Below, piece by piece: positions 30,045 to 38,921 of a stretch of DNA of 64,000 nt (the stretch's first letter is position 1; each line of letters starts with the position of its first letter). Source of the DNA: Mesorhizobium huakuii (GTDB lineage: Bacteria > Pseudomonadota > Alphaproteobacteria > Rhizobiales > Rhizobiaceae); the NCBI RefSeq assembly GCF_030160235.1, contig NZ_BSNY01000008.1, positions 33,323-97,322 of the forward strand. Direction: 5' to 3'. The notes under the pieces were generated by a model. It worked only from the letters and a program-made list of their open reading frames with translations, was not told where the DNA came from and searched no databases. The translations under genes and the position numbers were made by a program.

Positions 30045-30375
30045 AGCTTCTTGATTTGCGGCCGGATTAGCAGGGACTGGTCGCCTGTGCCAACGAAACC
30101 GCTCGCGAGCGGCGATTCCCGGCGAAAATGACCTGGAAAAGGCGCCTGCGCCCTAGCCGATTGGCCCAAAGGGTTGCCAATTGACATTATTGTGAACAGC
30201 CTCAATAAAACATTCGTTTGCTGACAAAGGCAAATGTTCATCGCAGCGAATGCTCGGAGGGGCATTCGTCTCACGGCAATCTGGGGGGTGTCTTTGCGCC
30301 GAGGTGGCGGCAAAGGCGTTGAATGAGATCAAGGGGCATTGCGAGGCTTAGGCTCGGGGCTCCAGGGGAGGAAGA
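30045..30375. promoter_or_regulatory. divergent SAF-oxidoreductase/PTS control region
   Basis: A 331-bp gene-free stretch. On the plus strand a -35 box TTGACA (30181-30186) and an AT-rich -10 candidate AATAAA (30204-30209) are spaced by 17 bp. Immediately downstream are CATTCG (30211-30216), CAAATG (30231-30236), and a perfect inverted repeat CGAATGC-N8-GCATTCG (30247-30253 and 30262-30268). The repeated CATTCG/CGAATG words look like operators for a repressor such as a DeoR or GntR member. No such regulator gene is nearby. Confidence 0.5.
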
Positions 30376-31782
30376 ATGGATACAGTTCTCGCTGGCCTCA
30401 AGGGGGCCATCGACACGCTCGGCGCGACAATCCTGCTGCCGATCGTCATTTTCATAATAGCGGTGGTTTTGGGCGCCAAGGTCAGCAAGGCCTTTCGCGC
30501 CGCCGTCACAATCGGCGTCGCCTTCATCGGTATCAACCTCGTGCTTGGGCTGATGTTCACGTCGATCGGCGACGTCGCCAAGGCTATCGTCACCAACACC
30601 GGCATCCATCGCGACATCATCGATGTCGGCTGGCCCTCGGCGGCGGCGATCGCATTCGGCTCGTCGGTCGGCCTGTGGGTCATTCCGGTCGGTATCCTGG
30701 TCAACATCGTGCTGCTGCTGACGCGCATGACGCGCACGCTCAATGTCGATGTCTGGAATTTCTGGCACTTCGCCTTTGTCGGCTCGCTCGTCGTCGCCGC
30801 TACGAACAATCTGGCCTACGGCATTGCGATTGCCGCCCTGGTCGCGGCGCTCTCGCTGCTGTTCGCCGACTGGTCGGCGCGCGCGGTGCAGCAGTTCTAC
30901 GGCGTGCCCGGCATCTCCGTGCCGCATCTCGCCTCGGCGCAGATCCTGCCGATCGCCATCATCCTCAACTGGATCATGGACCGCATTCCCGGCATCAACC
31001 GCATCAACATCAATACCGAAACCATCGAGCGCCGCTTCGGCGTGTTCGGCGAGCCTGTCGTGCTCGGCCTGATCATCGGCCTCGTGCTCGGCGCCATCGC
31101 CTTCTACAATGCCGGCGATCTCGGCACCGTCCTGGCCAAGGTGCTGGGCACCGGCATGACGCTGGCCGCCGTGATGCTGCTCCTGCCGCGCATGGTGAAG
31201 ATCCTGATGGAAGGCCTGCTTCCGGTTTCCGACGCGGCGCAGGAATTCGTGCGCAAGCGCACCGGTGACCGCGAGCTGCTCGTCGGCCTCGATTCCGCGA
31301 TCCTGATCGGCCATCCGGCGGCGATCTCGTCGTCGCTGATCCTGGTGCCGATCGCGATCATCCTGTCGGTGATCCTGCCGGGCAACCGCGTCATCCTGTT
31401 CGCCGACCTGGCGGTCATCCCCTTCATCGTCGCCATGACCGCGCCTCTGGTCAAAGGCAATGTGTTCCGCATGGTGGTGATCGGCACGGTGACGCTGGCG
31501 ATCGGCTTCTATGTCGCCAACGCGCTGGCGCCGCTGTTCACCAGTGCGGCCGTCGCATCGGGCTTCAAGCTGCCTGCGGATGCGCTGCAGATCACCTCGG
31601 TGGTCGACGGCTTCCTGTGGGTTCCCTACGTGATCATCGAGGCGATCCAGGGACTTGGCCTTCTCGGCATCATCGTGATCGCCGTGGTCATCGCCGCGCT
31701 GTTCGTCCTCTACCGCCGCAATCCACTCGGCTGGGAGCGGGCGGCGGGCGCCGAGGACGAGCCGGCCGAAGGCAGCGCCTGA
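30376..31782 (+). CDS. PTS galactitol-family permease, IIC component
   Basis: A 468-residue integral membrane protein with about 11 helices, matching the EIIC-Gat/Sgc family that moves a hexitol or related sugar across the inner membrane while it is phosphorylated. Recognisable segments include the NLAYGIAIA-like and GVPGISVPHLASAQ loops and RFGVFGEPVVLGLIIG. GGAGGAAG lies directly upstream of the ATG. IIA and IIB genes follow in the same direction, so the permease is complete. Complete sugar-PTS permeases are rare in alphaproteobacteria, whose PTS proteins are mostly regulatory. Confidence 0.9.
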   Translation: MDTVLAGLKGAIDTLGATILLPIVIFIIAVVLGAKVSKAFRAAVTIGVAFIGINLVLGLMFTSIGDVAKAIVTNTGIHRDIIDVGWPSAAAIAFGSSVGLWVIPVGILVNIVLLLTRMTRTLNVDVWNFWHFAFVGSLVVAATNNLAYGIAIAALVAALSLLFADWSARAVQQFYGVPGISVPHLASAQILPIAIILNWIMDRIPGINRININTETIERRFGVFGEPVVLGLIIGLVLGAIAFYNAGDLGTVLAKVLGTGMTLAAVMLLLPRMVKILMEGLLPVSDAAQEFVRKRTGDRELLVGLDSAILIGHPAAISSSLILVPIAIILSVILPGNRVILFADLAVIPFIVAMTAPLVKGNVFRMVVIGTVTLAIGFYVANALAPLFTSAAVASGFKLPADALQITSVVDGFLWVPYVIIEAIQGLGLLGIIVIAVVIAALFVLYRRNPLGWERAAGAEDEPAEGSA

Positions 31783-31809
31783 ACGCAATCGCGCCTTCAA
31801 TTCGAAACA

Positions 31810-31836
31810 ATCGTGCGCCCTCCCCGGGCGCACGAT
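31810..31836 (+). other. intercistronic hairpin between PTS IIC and IIA genes
   Basis: A perfect 11-bp stem (31810-31820 with 31826-31836) and 5-nt loop lies in the 72-bp IIC-IIA gap, 19 bp before the IIA start. There is no T-tract. It may stabilise the upstream mRNA or attenuate downstream expression. Confidence 0.7.
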
Positions 31837-31854
31837 CCTATAACGGAGCAGGAC

Positions 31855-32316
31855 ATGTCCGAAGGACTCATGCAGCTTCTGGATCCCGAGGCGATCGTGC
31901 TTGGATCCGATGCCTCGACCAATGAGGAGATCATCCGCATCCTGGCCGGCCGGCTGGAGAGCCTCGGCTATGTCAAAAGCTCCTATGCCGACGCGGTCGT
32001 GCGCCGCGAAATGACCATTCCGACGGGGCTGCCGCTGGAGCGTGCCGACAATGTCGCGGTTCCCCACACCGATCCCGAACATGTGCTGAAGCCCGGCATC
32101 GCCATGGGCACGCTCAAGAAACCAGTGACCTTCGCCAATATGGAAGACCCCGACGAGAAGCTGCCGGTCGGCTTCGTCTTCCTGCTTGCCATCAATGACA
32201 AGGACAAGCAGATTGAAGCGCTGCAGTCCGTCATGGCCACCATCCAGAATCCCGATGCATTGGACGGCTTGAGGTCGGCCAGAACGCTTGACGACGTGCG
32301 CGCCGTGCTCGGCTGA
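31855..32316 (+). CDS. PTS sugar transporter subunit IIA
   Basis: A 153-residue IIA of the fructose/mannitol-type fold used by galactitol systems. The phospho-accepting His is in NVAVPHTDPEHV, and the C-terminal FLLAINDKDKQIEALQ region is typical. It passes phosphate from HPr to IIB. The ATG at 31855 is chosen because GGAG lies 8 nt upstream; the frame extends to 31813 but overlaps the intercistronic hairpin. It sits between the IIC and IIB genes. Confidence 0.92.
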   Translation: MSEGLMQLLDPEAIVLGSDASTNEEIIRILAGRLESLGYVKSSYADAVVRREMTIPTGLPLERADNVAVPHTDPEHVLKPGIAMGTLKKPVTFANMEDPDEKLPVGFVFLLAINDKDKQIEALQSVMATIQNPDALDGLRSARTLDDVRAVLG

Positions 32317-32337
32317 CAACCCAGGGAGAAGCAAGAG

Positions 32338-32625
32338 ATGTCCAGACAGAAAACAATTCTCTTTGCCTGCGGCACGGGCATCGCTACGTCGACCGCGGTC
32401 AACGTCGCCGTCACCGAGGCGATGAAGAAGCGTGGCCTCACCTTCAACGCCCAGCAGGCAAAGGCCACCGAAGTCCCGGGGCTGGCCGACAGTGTCGACT
32501 TCATCGTCGCCACCACGCCGATCTCGGCTTCGGTGACCAAGCCGGTCATCAAGGGCCTCGCCTTCCTCACCGGCATCGGCAAGGACAAGGTGCTCGACGA
32601 GATCGAGGCGCAGCTGCGCAAATAA
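32338..32625 (+). CDS. PTS galactitol-family subunit IIB
   Basis: A 95-residue IIB. The phosphocysteine loop is FACGTGIATST near residue 11, the standard galactitol-type IIB signature. It receives phosphate from the IIA protein and donates it to the sugar in IIC. GGGAGAAG lies upstream of the ATG. It is the last PTS gene; the next gene is convergent. EI and HPr are not in the window and must come from elsewhere in the genome. Confidence 0.92.
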   Translation: MSRQKTILFACGTGIATSTAVNVAVTEAMKKRGLTFNAQQAKATEVPGLADSVDFIVATTPISASVTKPVIKGLAFLTGIGKDKVLDEIEAQLRK

Positions 32626-32660
32626 GCCGCGGACGGCGCGGCTGTGCGATCGGGGTGGCT

Positions 32661-34055
32661 TCAGACCACCTTGACGTAGCTCGTCATGCCCGATTTCTGG
32701 TGCTCGATGATGTGGCAGTGCAGCAGCCAGTCGCCAGGATTGTCGGCGACCAAGCCGAGCTGAACCTTCTCGTTAGGCTGGATGAGATAGGTGTCCGAAA
32801 TCAGCGGCTGCACCGGCCGCGTCGAGGACGACAGCACCTTGAAGCTCATGCCGTGCAGATGCATCGGATGCGATTGCGACGTCAGGTTCTCCATGTCGAT
32901 GACGTAGCTCTTGCCGAGCTTCAATTCGGCCAGCGGGGCGGTCGGATCGGATGTATCGCCTGGCCATGGTACCTTGTTGATGGCCCAGAAACTGTAGCCG
33001 AGCGAACCGCAGATGCCGTCGCTCGGGACGTTTTCCGCCGTGGCGCTGAGCGCCAGCGAAATATGCTGGGCTGCGGTGAGGTCCACTTCCGCCACCGGAT
33101 TGACCTCCAGCGGTGCAACATCGCGAACATCCCGCTTGAGCGAGCTGCCCGTCGCCCGCACGGTCGCCAGGATCTTGGGCTTGGTACCCCTGACGTCCCG
33201 CAGGCTGACCACCGCGCCCTCCTGGTCGGGCATGCGGATGGCGAGCTCCATGCGCTGCCCCGGCCCAAGCAGCAAGGCATCGGGCGAAAAACGCTGAGGC
33301 ACCGAATTACCGTCCAGCGCCATCACGGTCGCCTCGGCGCCGTCGACGCGAAAGGCATAGATGCGGGTGACATCGGTGATGGCGACGCGCAGCCGCACCA
33401 GGCCTCCGGCCGGCGCGTCATATTGCGGCTGGTCGAGCCAGTTGGCCGTGCGCACCGTGCCATAAGTGCCGGTTCTCGCGGCATCGCGCGGCCGGAACTG
33501 ATCGATGAACCGGCCGTCGTCGCCAAGACGCCAGTCGCGCAGATTGAGGACGAATTCGGCATCGAATTTCGGATCGTTCGGGTTTTCCACCACGATCACG
33601 CCAGTCAGGCCGTGGCCCATCTGCTCCAGCGTGTTGCAATGCGGGTGATACCAGAAGGTGCCGGCGTCGGGCGGCGTGAAGGCGTAGTCGAAATGGTCAC
33701 CGGTGTAGACATAGGGCTGCACCAGGAAGGGCACGCCATCCATCTTGTTGGGCAGGCGAATGCCGTGCCAATGGATGGTCGTCGGATCATCGATGGCGTT
33801 GACCAGGCGCGCCGCGAAGGGTTCGCCCTTCTTCATCCTCAGCACCGGCGGCATTCCGGCATTGCCATAGGTCAGCACATTGTTGGTCGGACCGATATCC
33901 ATCAGCCTGGCCTGGATTTTGGCCGTCTGCAGCACCACCGGCTCCGGGCTGGCCACGGCCAGGCTGCCAAGCCTGCCGATGGCCGAAAGCCCCACTCCGG
34001 TCGCGCCAGCGACGACGGCCGTTTTCAAGAGCCCGCGGCGTGTCCATCCGGTCAT
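32661..34055 (-). CDS. Tat-exported multicopper oxidase
   Basis: A 464-residue three-cupredoxin oxidase of the CueO/CotA/FtsP-like group. The N-terminal RRGLLK with a hydrophobic stretch is a twin-arginine signal peptide. The four copper-ligand motifs are present: IHWHG, WYHPH, HPMHLHG and HCHIIEHQKSGM, the last with the T1 Cys and axial Met. Periplasmic oxidation of Cu(I), phenolics or a related substrate is likely. The Met-rich insert of CueO is not evident, so a role in copper tolerance is uncertain. It lies 140 bp downstream of the DUF882 gene on the same strand. Confidence 0.9.
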   Translation of the reverse strand: MTGWTRRGLLKTAVVAGATGVGLSAIGRLGSLAVASPEPVVLQTAKIQARLMDIGPTNNVLTYGNAGMPPVLRMKKGEPFAARLVNAIDDPTTIHWHGIRLPNKMDGVPFLVQPYVYTGDHFDYAFTPPDAGTFWYHPHCNTLEQMGHGLTGVIVVENPNDPKFDAEFVLNLRDWRLGDDGRFIDQFRPRDAARTGTYGTVRTANWLDQPQYDAPAGGLVRLRVAITDVTRIYAFRVDGAEATVMALDGNSVPQRFSPDALLLGPGQRMELAIRMPDQEGAVVSLRDVRGTKPKILATVRATGSSLKRDVRDVAPLEVNPVAEVDLTAAQHISLALSATAENVPSDGICGSLGYSFWAINKVPWPGDTSDPTAPLAELKLGKSYVIDMENLTSQSHPMHLHGMSFKVLSSSTRPVQPLISDTYLIQPNEKVQLGLVADNPGDWLLHCHIIEHQKSGMTSYVKVV

Positions 34056-34195
34056 TCAGCGCTCCAACTGCAAAGCCTGGGATTATCGTCGCCTTGGATC
34101 ACAGGCGAGCCACCAGTGCAAATGCCGATATTGGCACACCGCGTCCCGCCAATGCCATGGCGACGAGATGGCGTTCGCTCGGAAGCGTTCGCCCC

Positions 34196-35809
34196 CTATT
34201 TGAAACTGGCGATGGGCAGGAATTTCACGGCGGAGCCGGTGAAGCGGCGGTGATCCGATATCTGTCCTCGCGGCTGGAATCCGTCGAGATAGACCTTCTC
34301 CGGCGCCGTGCGGATGAAATTGGCTGCAATGACAGGCGCCTCTGCCGAGCCTCTCCCGGGGATGTCGCGACCAGCCACGGGCACAATCACGGCGGTGGCC
34401 TCGGGATCGAGGCGCGGCTGGACACGGTCGGCCTTCGGGCTCGTCCTGACGCGATCCTCGGGTTTCGGTGCCGGGACGGCAAGCCGCTGAGCGGCCGATC
34501 CATCGAGCCCGTTATCTGGATGATGCATGGCCAGCAAGGCAGCGACGGCATCGGCGGATTTGGCCGCTTCCGGCTGACGCGCCGGGCTTGTCCGGCTTTG
34601 CGGTCGCCATGTCGGCAACGGGATGTTGAGCGACACCATGTCCGGCGCGGCGCTCGCGGCAGCGGCATCCGTCTTGCCCAAGGAAATTTCCGCCGCCGGC
34701 TTGGCCGTGGAGAGTTCGGCCTGCGCCGTGGACGCGCCGGCCATCGCCAACGGCGCGGTTTGCGGGGTCGGAATGCTGGCGGTAGCGACGGCGCGCGGGG
34801 CGAAGGCCGGCAACGGCACCGCGCTGGGCGCCATGGCCATGACGATCGCCTCCGGCGTCTTGCTGTTCTGCTCAGCGAGCGGTTCTTCAGCGGCACCGGC
34901 GGAAGCAATCTGGATGTCCGCACGCTGGGCTGCCTCCGGCGGCACGATGGCGATGCCCTGCCCCGCGGTCTTGGGCTCAACGGACCTGGCCGGTTTGCGC
35001 GGCGCCGGTACGGCTTCCGCGACATCCTCGGACTCGTCGCCGCCGCCCAGAAGCGTCGCCAGCAGGCCATGCGACTTGCGCTGACCGCCATCGGCGCTTG
35101 CCAGCTCGATGTTGGGCGTGCCGGCGGCCTTGCGCGATTTGTAGGCTGCAAGCGCCTGGTCATAGCCGGGCAGCGGCCTGCCGTCGCTCGGCACATGCAG
35201 CGTGCTGCCGTTCGGGAAGACCCTGGCGAGTTCCTGGCGGCTGATGCCCGGCCAATGCCGTACATTGCCTACGTCCATGTGAATGAAGGGCGAGCCGGAG
35301 GTCGGATAATAGCCGACGCCGCCGCCCTGCATCCTGAGGCCGATGTCGCGCAGCTTCTTCAGCGGCACGTCCGGCAGGAAGAAATCCATGGCGCGGCCGA
35401 CCATGTGCTGGCTTTCCCGGGCCACGCCCTTCGAGCGGCTGCGCAGCATGGCGTTGGTTGCCGGCGAGCGATAGGCGCTGACGACATGGATATAGCCGGT
35501 CGAGCCGCTGGCGCGGTAGGCCTGCCAGACGAGGTCGAGCAGGCGTGGATCCATCCTGGTCGGCTCGTTGCGTCGCCAGTCGCGCAGCATGAAATTGATC
35601 TTCTTCAATCCCGCCTGATCGTAGCGCCCGTTGCGCTTGAAGACGATCTCCGCCTTCTCGCCGGTGTGAAGATGCTGGATCTTCAAGGCGCGCGTCTCGG
35701 CAAACGCGCTGGTAACGCACAGGCAAAGGAAAGCGACGGCAATGGCCGGCAACCATGTCCGACGACGGGAGGCGCCGGGCGCGTTCTGTTCGCTTTCAGT
35801 CACGGTCAT
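34196..35809 (-). CDS. DUF882/peptidase M15-like envelope protein with long disordered tail
   Basis: A 537-residue product from ATG 35809; the frame is open to an ATG at 35929. A signal anchor is at about residues 18-38. A DUF882 (YcbK, M15A-like) domain spans about 40-190, with the zinc-type motif SAYRSPATNAML, SQHMVGRAMDF and HMDVGNVRHW. The remaining 350 or so residues are Ala/Pro-rich and low complexity. The metal-binding His/Asp pattern suggests a peptidoglycan-acting enzyme, but activity is unproven for most relatives. The choice between the two starts is unsettled. Confidence 0.8.
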   Translation of the reverse strand: MTVTESEQNAPGASRRRTWLPAIAVAFLCLCVTSAFAETRALKIQHLHTGEKAEIVFKRNGRYDQAGLKKINFMLRDWRRNEPTRMDPRLLDLVWQAYRASGSTGYIHVVSAYRSPATNAMLRSRSKGVARESQHMVGRAMDFFLPDVPLKKLRDIGLRMQGGGVGYYPTSGSPFIHMDVGNVRHWPGISRQELARVFPNGSTLHVPSDGRPLPGYDQALAAYKSRKAAGTPNIELASADGGQRKSHGLLATLLGGGDESEDVAEAVPAPRKPARSVEPKTAGQGIAIVPPEAAQRADIQIASAGAAEEPLAEQNSKTPEAIVMAMAPSAVPLPAFAPRAVATASIPTPQTAPLAMAGASTAQAELSTAKPAAEISLGKTDAAAASAAPDMVSLNIPLPTWRPQSRTSPARQPEAAKSADAVAALLAMHHPDNGLDGSAAQRLAVPAPKPEDRVRTSPKADRVQPRLDPEATAVIVPVAGRDIPGRGSAEAPVIAANFIRTAPEKVYLDGFQPRGQISDHRRFTGSAVKFLPIASFK

Positions 35810-35999
35810 GCCTTGCACATTGTTGTTGTTTCGGGCGATTTGACGACTTCGCCGGAAGCTGAGCCCTCTCTTCGAACAGGCCTCACCAGGCAGGCGGGCA
35901 TCCGTCCTCGTCCCGTCGATGAACAGCATCTTGGTTAACGAATCGTGTCCGCGCCGGGAATGGGCCTTCGCTGCCCCGGAATGGATTCAACCGACCGCC

Positions 36000-37142
36000 T
36001 CAGCGGAACAGATATTTCGAGACTTCCGGATTGCCGCGCCGCCACATCACATTGTCCAGGAAGTAGTGGTGCACGTTGATGAAGATCCAGGCGATGAACA
36101 GGAAGAGCGACGAGCCGAGCACCGCCTTGTCGTAGGGAACCAGGTCGATCAGCGCCATCGGCACCAGCCAGAAACCGAGCGCTCCGAGGATCGCACCGAC
36201 CAGGATGAAGGCCAGCACCCGCAGCCTGTACTGCGGTCCGAGAATGGAGAACACCTTCAACTGTGGCTTCTCGGCGGCATCCGCACGGTCGCGCTCGACA
36301 TTGGTCTGGTAGCGCCAGACCACGGCCAGATACTGCAACGAGTGCATCGCCGGCACGACAAGCAGCCAGAGCGGGTTCAGCGTCACGAACAGGATCCAGG
36401 CATAGAGGGACACGACGTAGGCGACGACGCCGTTATAGGGCAGCGCGCCACCATGCTTGCGCCAGCGGTTGATGAACATCACGGCGGTTGCCGCCGAGGA
36501 GGCGGCTGCGATCGACATGGCGAGGGTGATGAGCCATGGCGGGACCGCGAATGTGTAGTAGTCCAGACCCCAGAACTGCCTTTGGGTGATCATCACATTC
36601 GTCTGGAGCCAGGCGAACAGCCAGACGGCATAGCCGTTGAACAGCAACACCTTCTTGTCCTGATCGCTGAAGAATTTGCGCTTCAGCACGGCGTCCACCA
36701 TCAGCATACCGTAGCCCTGCTTGACATAGTGCCAGCCGACGAAAAAGCCCATCGCGTTGGTCGCATTGCCGAGCAGGCGGGCGTTGCCCGTCAGCGCGCC
36801 ATAGGCAAAGAAGGCAACCATGGCCAGCGGAACGACAATGCCCGCGAGAATATAGCGGATCTGGAGGTTCCGGCCGTAGCCCTCGCCGCGCACCTTGCGC
36901 GCGAAATTGCGGTAGAAGATTTGGTATGAATGACCGAAATGCGGCTGGTTTATGAGGTGCGAGAGCAGGAACATCGTCAGCGTCACGGTGGCTTCATACC
37001 GCAGCGGCAGGAAATACAGGACCGGCAGAATGAGAAGCGCGCTTCCGCCAAGCATGAAGAAGTCGATGAACGGGCCAAAGAGATATTTCTGCGGCGTGAC
37101 TGCTGCCGAAGCCGAAGCACCCGCCGAAAGGTGAAGTGCCAT
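36000..37142 (-). CDS. multipass membrane protein with conserved-looking His motifs, function unknown
   Basis: A 380-residue protein with about 9 membrane helices that I cannot name. Histidines cluster at helix ends: H62, H68 and H71 (SHLINQPHFGHSY), H138 (GWHYVKQGYGM), H267 (PAMHSLQYL) and H358/H359 with D363 (NVHHYFLDNVMWR). Such a pattern is typical of membrane-embedded di-metal oxygenases, hydroxylases or desaturases, but it does not match the spacing of a family I know with certainty. The C-terminal HHYFLDNVMWR is the most distinctive block. It lies alone between the DUF882 and acyltransferase genes, all on the minus strand. Confidence 0.7.
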   Translation of the reverse strand: MALHLSAGASASAAVTPQKYLFGPFIDFFMLGGSALLILPVLYFLPLRYEATVTLTMFLLSHLINQPHFGHSYQIFYRNFARKVRGEGYGRNLQIRYILAGIVVPLAMVAFFAYGALTGNARLLGNATNAMGFFVGWHYVKQGYGMLMVDAVLKRKFFSDQDKKVLLFNGYAVWLFAWLQTNVMITQRQFWGLDYYTFAVPPWLITLAMSIAAASSAATAVMFINRWRKHGGALPYNGVVAYVVSLYAWILFVTLNPLWLLVVPAMHSLQYLAVVWRYQTNVERDRADAAEKPQLKVFSILGPQYRLRVLAFILVGAILGALGFWLVPMALIDLVPYDKAVLGSSLFLFIAWIFINVHHYFLDNVMWRRGNPEVSKYLFR

Positions 37143-37217
37143 GGTGCCTTCTCCTTGTGATCGTTTATCTGGCCATCCCGGATACCGTTTGGAGTCGCCA
37201 GCATCAGAGCATATCCG

Positions 37218-38231
37218 TCAATCCCGTAATGCCAAGCCAGTTGGACAGGCCCCAGTCTTCAGATGGGAATCATGCCGGCGCAGGAATTTGCGCAGCGGCA
37301 ACTCGAACCGAACGTACATCCGCCAGGCGAAAAGAACTGATGTGGCTGTGCCGATCACGATGACAAGGTCCGGGGGTATCGGAAAAGCGGTCCACACCAT
37401 CAGCAGCAGCGTTATCGGCAGAGTGTGGATCAGATAGAGCATATAGGAGGCGTCACCGAGAACCGTCCATGCGCTCGGTTGCGCGTCTATCTGCATCGTC
37501 CCGAAGACGATCATCGCCGCCGGGAGACCGTAGACCAGCACGCGCTGGAAGCCGTTGTCGCCGGCAAGGAACTCCATCGTCCCGCCTTGCGGCGCCATCC
37601 CAATGAACCCGGCCGCTATCATCGCCGCGGCGCCGATCGGCAGGCACCACACCGCCGGTTTCCATCTCGGCACATAGGCGAGAACGACGCCGAAACCGAA
37701 CTCGATGATCAGCGGGTTGCCAAGAAACTGCGGCACCGGACCGGCCGAGCGAAAGATCATTGCAAGGCCGAAGATACCCAAGAGTCCGGCCAGGAGCCGC
37801 CGGTCGATAAGAACGATGGTCACGGCGGCGTAGAACAGCATTTCGAAGCACAGCGTCCAGGCCGCGGGCAATGCTGGAGCGGTCATTTGATCGGTAGCCG
37901 GCCACAGCAAGAGCGTCGCCACCGCATCCCGCCAACCGAAACCGGTTTTGTAGGCGACGATCGCATAGGGGATGCTGATCAGCAGGTAGAGCGGAACAAT
38001 GCGCCGGAACCGTCTCCAAGCGAAGGACCGCCAAGTCAGACCAGGTGCCGTCCTGGCAATAATCACCCCTGATATGACAAAGAAGATGTCTACGCCCGCG
38101 AAGCCGACCACCTGAAAATCGCGAGGTAACAGGCCATTGGATCCGGTGGCCTCGACGGCAGTCTGGGCTGCGTGGACATATACGACCATCAGCGCGGCAA
38201 CGAAGCGAAGTACTTGCAAGGACCAGATCAA
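37218..38231 (-). CDS. acyltransferase-3 family membrane protein (OafA-like)
   Basis: A 337-residue acyltransferase with about 10 membrane helices. The N-terminal LQVLRFVAALMVVYVHA holds the family's first R and H, and GVDIFFVISGVII is the second hallmark block. Members transfer acetyl, succinyl or similar groups to surface polysaccharides, lipids or Nod factors (OafA, NodX, ExoZ relatives). No SGNH domain is fused. It follows the ICMT-like gene by 15 bp on the same strand, so the two probably form an operon that modifies envelope molecules. Confidence 0.88.
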   Translation of the reverse strand: MIWSLQVLRFVAALMVVYVHAAQTAVEATGSNGLLPRDFQVVGFAGVDIFFVISGVIIARTAPGLTWRSFAWRRFRRIVPLYLLISIPYAIVAYKTGFGWRDAVATLLLWPATDQMTAPALPAAWTLCFEMLFYAAVTIVLIDRRLLAGLLGIFGLAMIFRSAGPVPQFLGNPLIIEFGFGVVLAYVPRWKPAVWCLPIGAAAMIAAGFIGMAPQGGTMEFLAGDNGFQRVLVYGLPAAMIVFGTMQIDAQPSAWTVLGDASYMLYLIHTLPITLLLMVWTAFPIPPDLVIVIGTATSVLFAWRMYVRFELPLRKFLRRHDSHLKTGACPTGLALRD

Positions 38232-38246
38232 TAGAGCGCGTCCTGG

Positions 38247-38921
38247 CTATTGGCCGCCAGAGTTTGGTATGGCCTTGTCAAAAAACTGCGGCAAGAGCAT
38301 GGGGACACGACGAGCGTAATCGTCGTACTCCGGGAAGGTTTTCCGAAGAATGGCCTCTTCGTTTCTCGCACGTCTATACTGCAAAATAAATTGAAACGCA
38401 CCCAGCGCCACCATCAGCAGTGACAAATGCGAAAGAATCATCCCGATAACGAATATCGCCTCACAGATGTAGAGCGGATGCCGGACAATCGCGTACGGGC
38501 CAGTGGTAACCAGGCGACGGGCTGTCGCCATGAGTGCGAAGGAACGTCCCAGCCAATAAAGACAGAAAATCGAACTGGCCGTACCGATGAGAACCAGGCA
38601 GAGAGCCGTCACCTGCACCGCCTCATTTTGCAATTCCGGCGTCAGGTTCAACGCGAGCAGGATCATGAATGTTCCGGCCACCGAGGTTACTCTCGGTTCA
38701 ATTCCCCGCGCGGTTCCCTTCGGCGGAAGGCGAGTGATGGTCATAACAAGTAGCAGCAACAGAAACACGGTCGATGCCAGTTGAGTGACGATTGCGAGCG
38801 AACTTTCCGAAGTATCCTGGCGGAAATAATGCAACAAAGGTATCGCGCTGGACGTCGCCATAACCGTCATGACAAAGATGATGGCAACACGGCCAAAAAA
38901 ATCCTCGTTCAACATTTTCAC
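38247..38921 (-). CDS. ICMT/PEMT-family membrane methyltransferase
   Basis: A 224-residue protein with about 5-6 helices. The C-terminal half carries the isoprenylcysteine/phospholipid methyltransferase signature: GPYAIVRHPLY binds SAM, and RRARNEEAILRKTFPEYDDYARRV completes the site. The substrate could be a lipid or small isoprenoid. It is upstream of and close to the acyltransferase. The 221 bp between its start and the tad locus must hold the promoter; nothing distinctive was found there. Confidence 0.83.
   Translation of the reverse strand: MKMLNEDFFGRVAIIFVMTVMATSSAIPLLHYFRQDTSESSLAIVTQLASTVFLLLLLVMTITRLPPKGTARGIEPRVTSVAGTFMILLALNLTPELQNEAVQVTALCLVLIGTASSIFCLYWLGRSFALMATARRLVTTGPYAIVRHPLYICEAIFVIGMILSHLSLLMVALGAFQFILQYRRARNEEAILRKTFPEYDDYARRVPMLLPQFFDKAIPNSGGQ

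Noticed and set aside
30271-32334. 687-codon antisense frame over the PTS genes
   Set aside because: Composition is dominated by Asp, Arg, His and Gln with no fold-like pattern, and it opposes three well-supported genes.
34040-35938. 632-codon plus-strand frame over the DUF882 gene
   Set aside because: Arg/Gly-rich shadow; the opposite strand encodes a signal anchor and a recognisable DUF882 domain.
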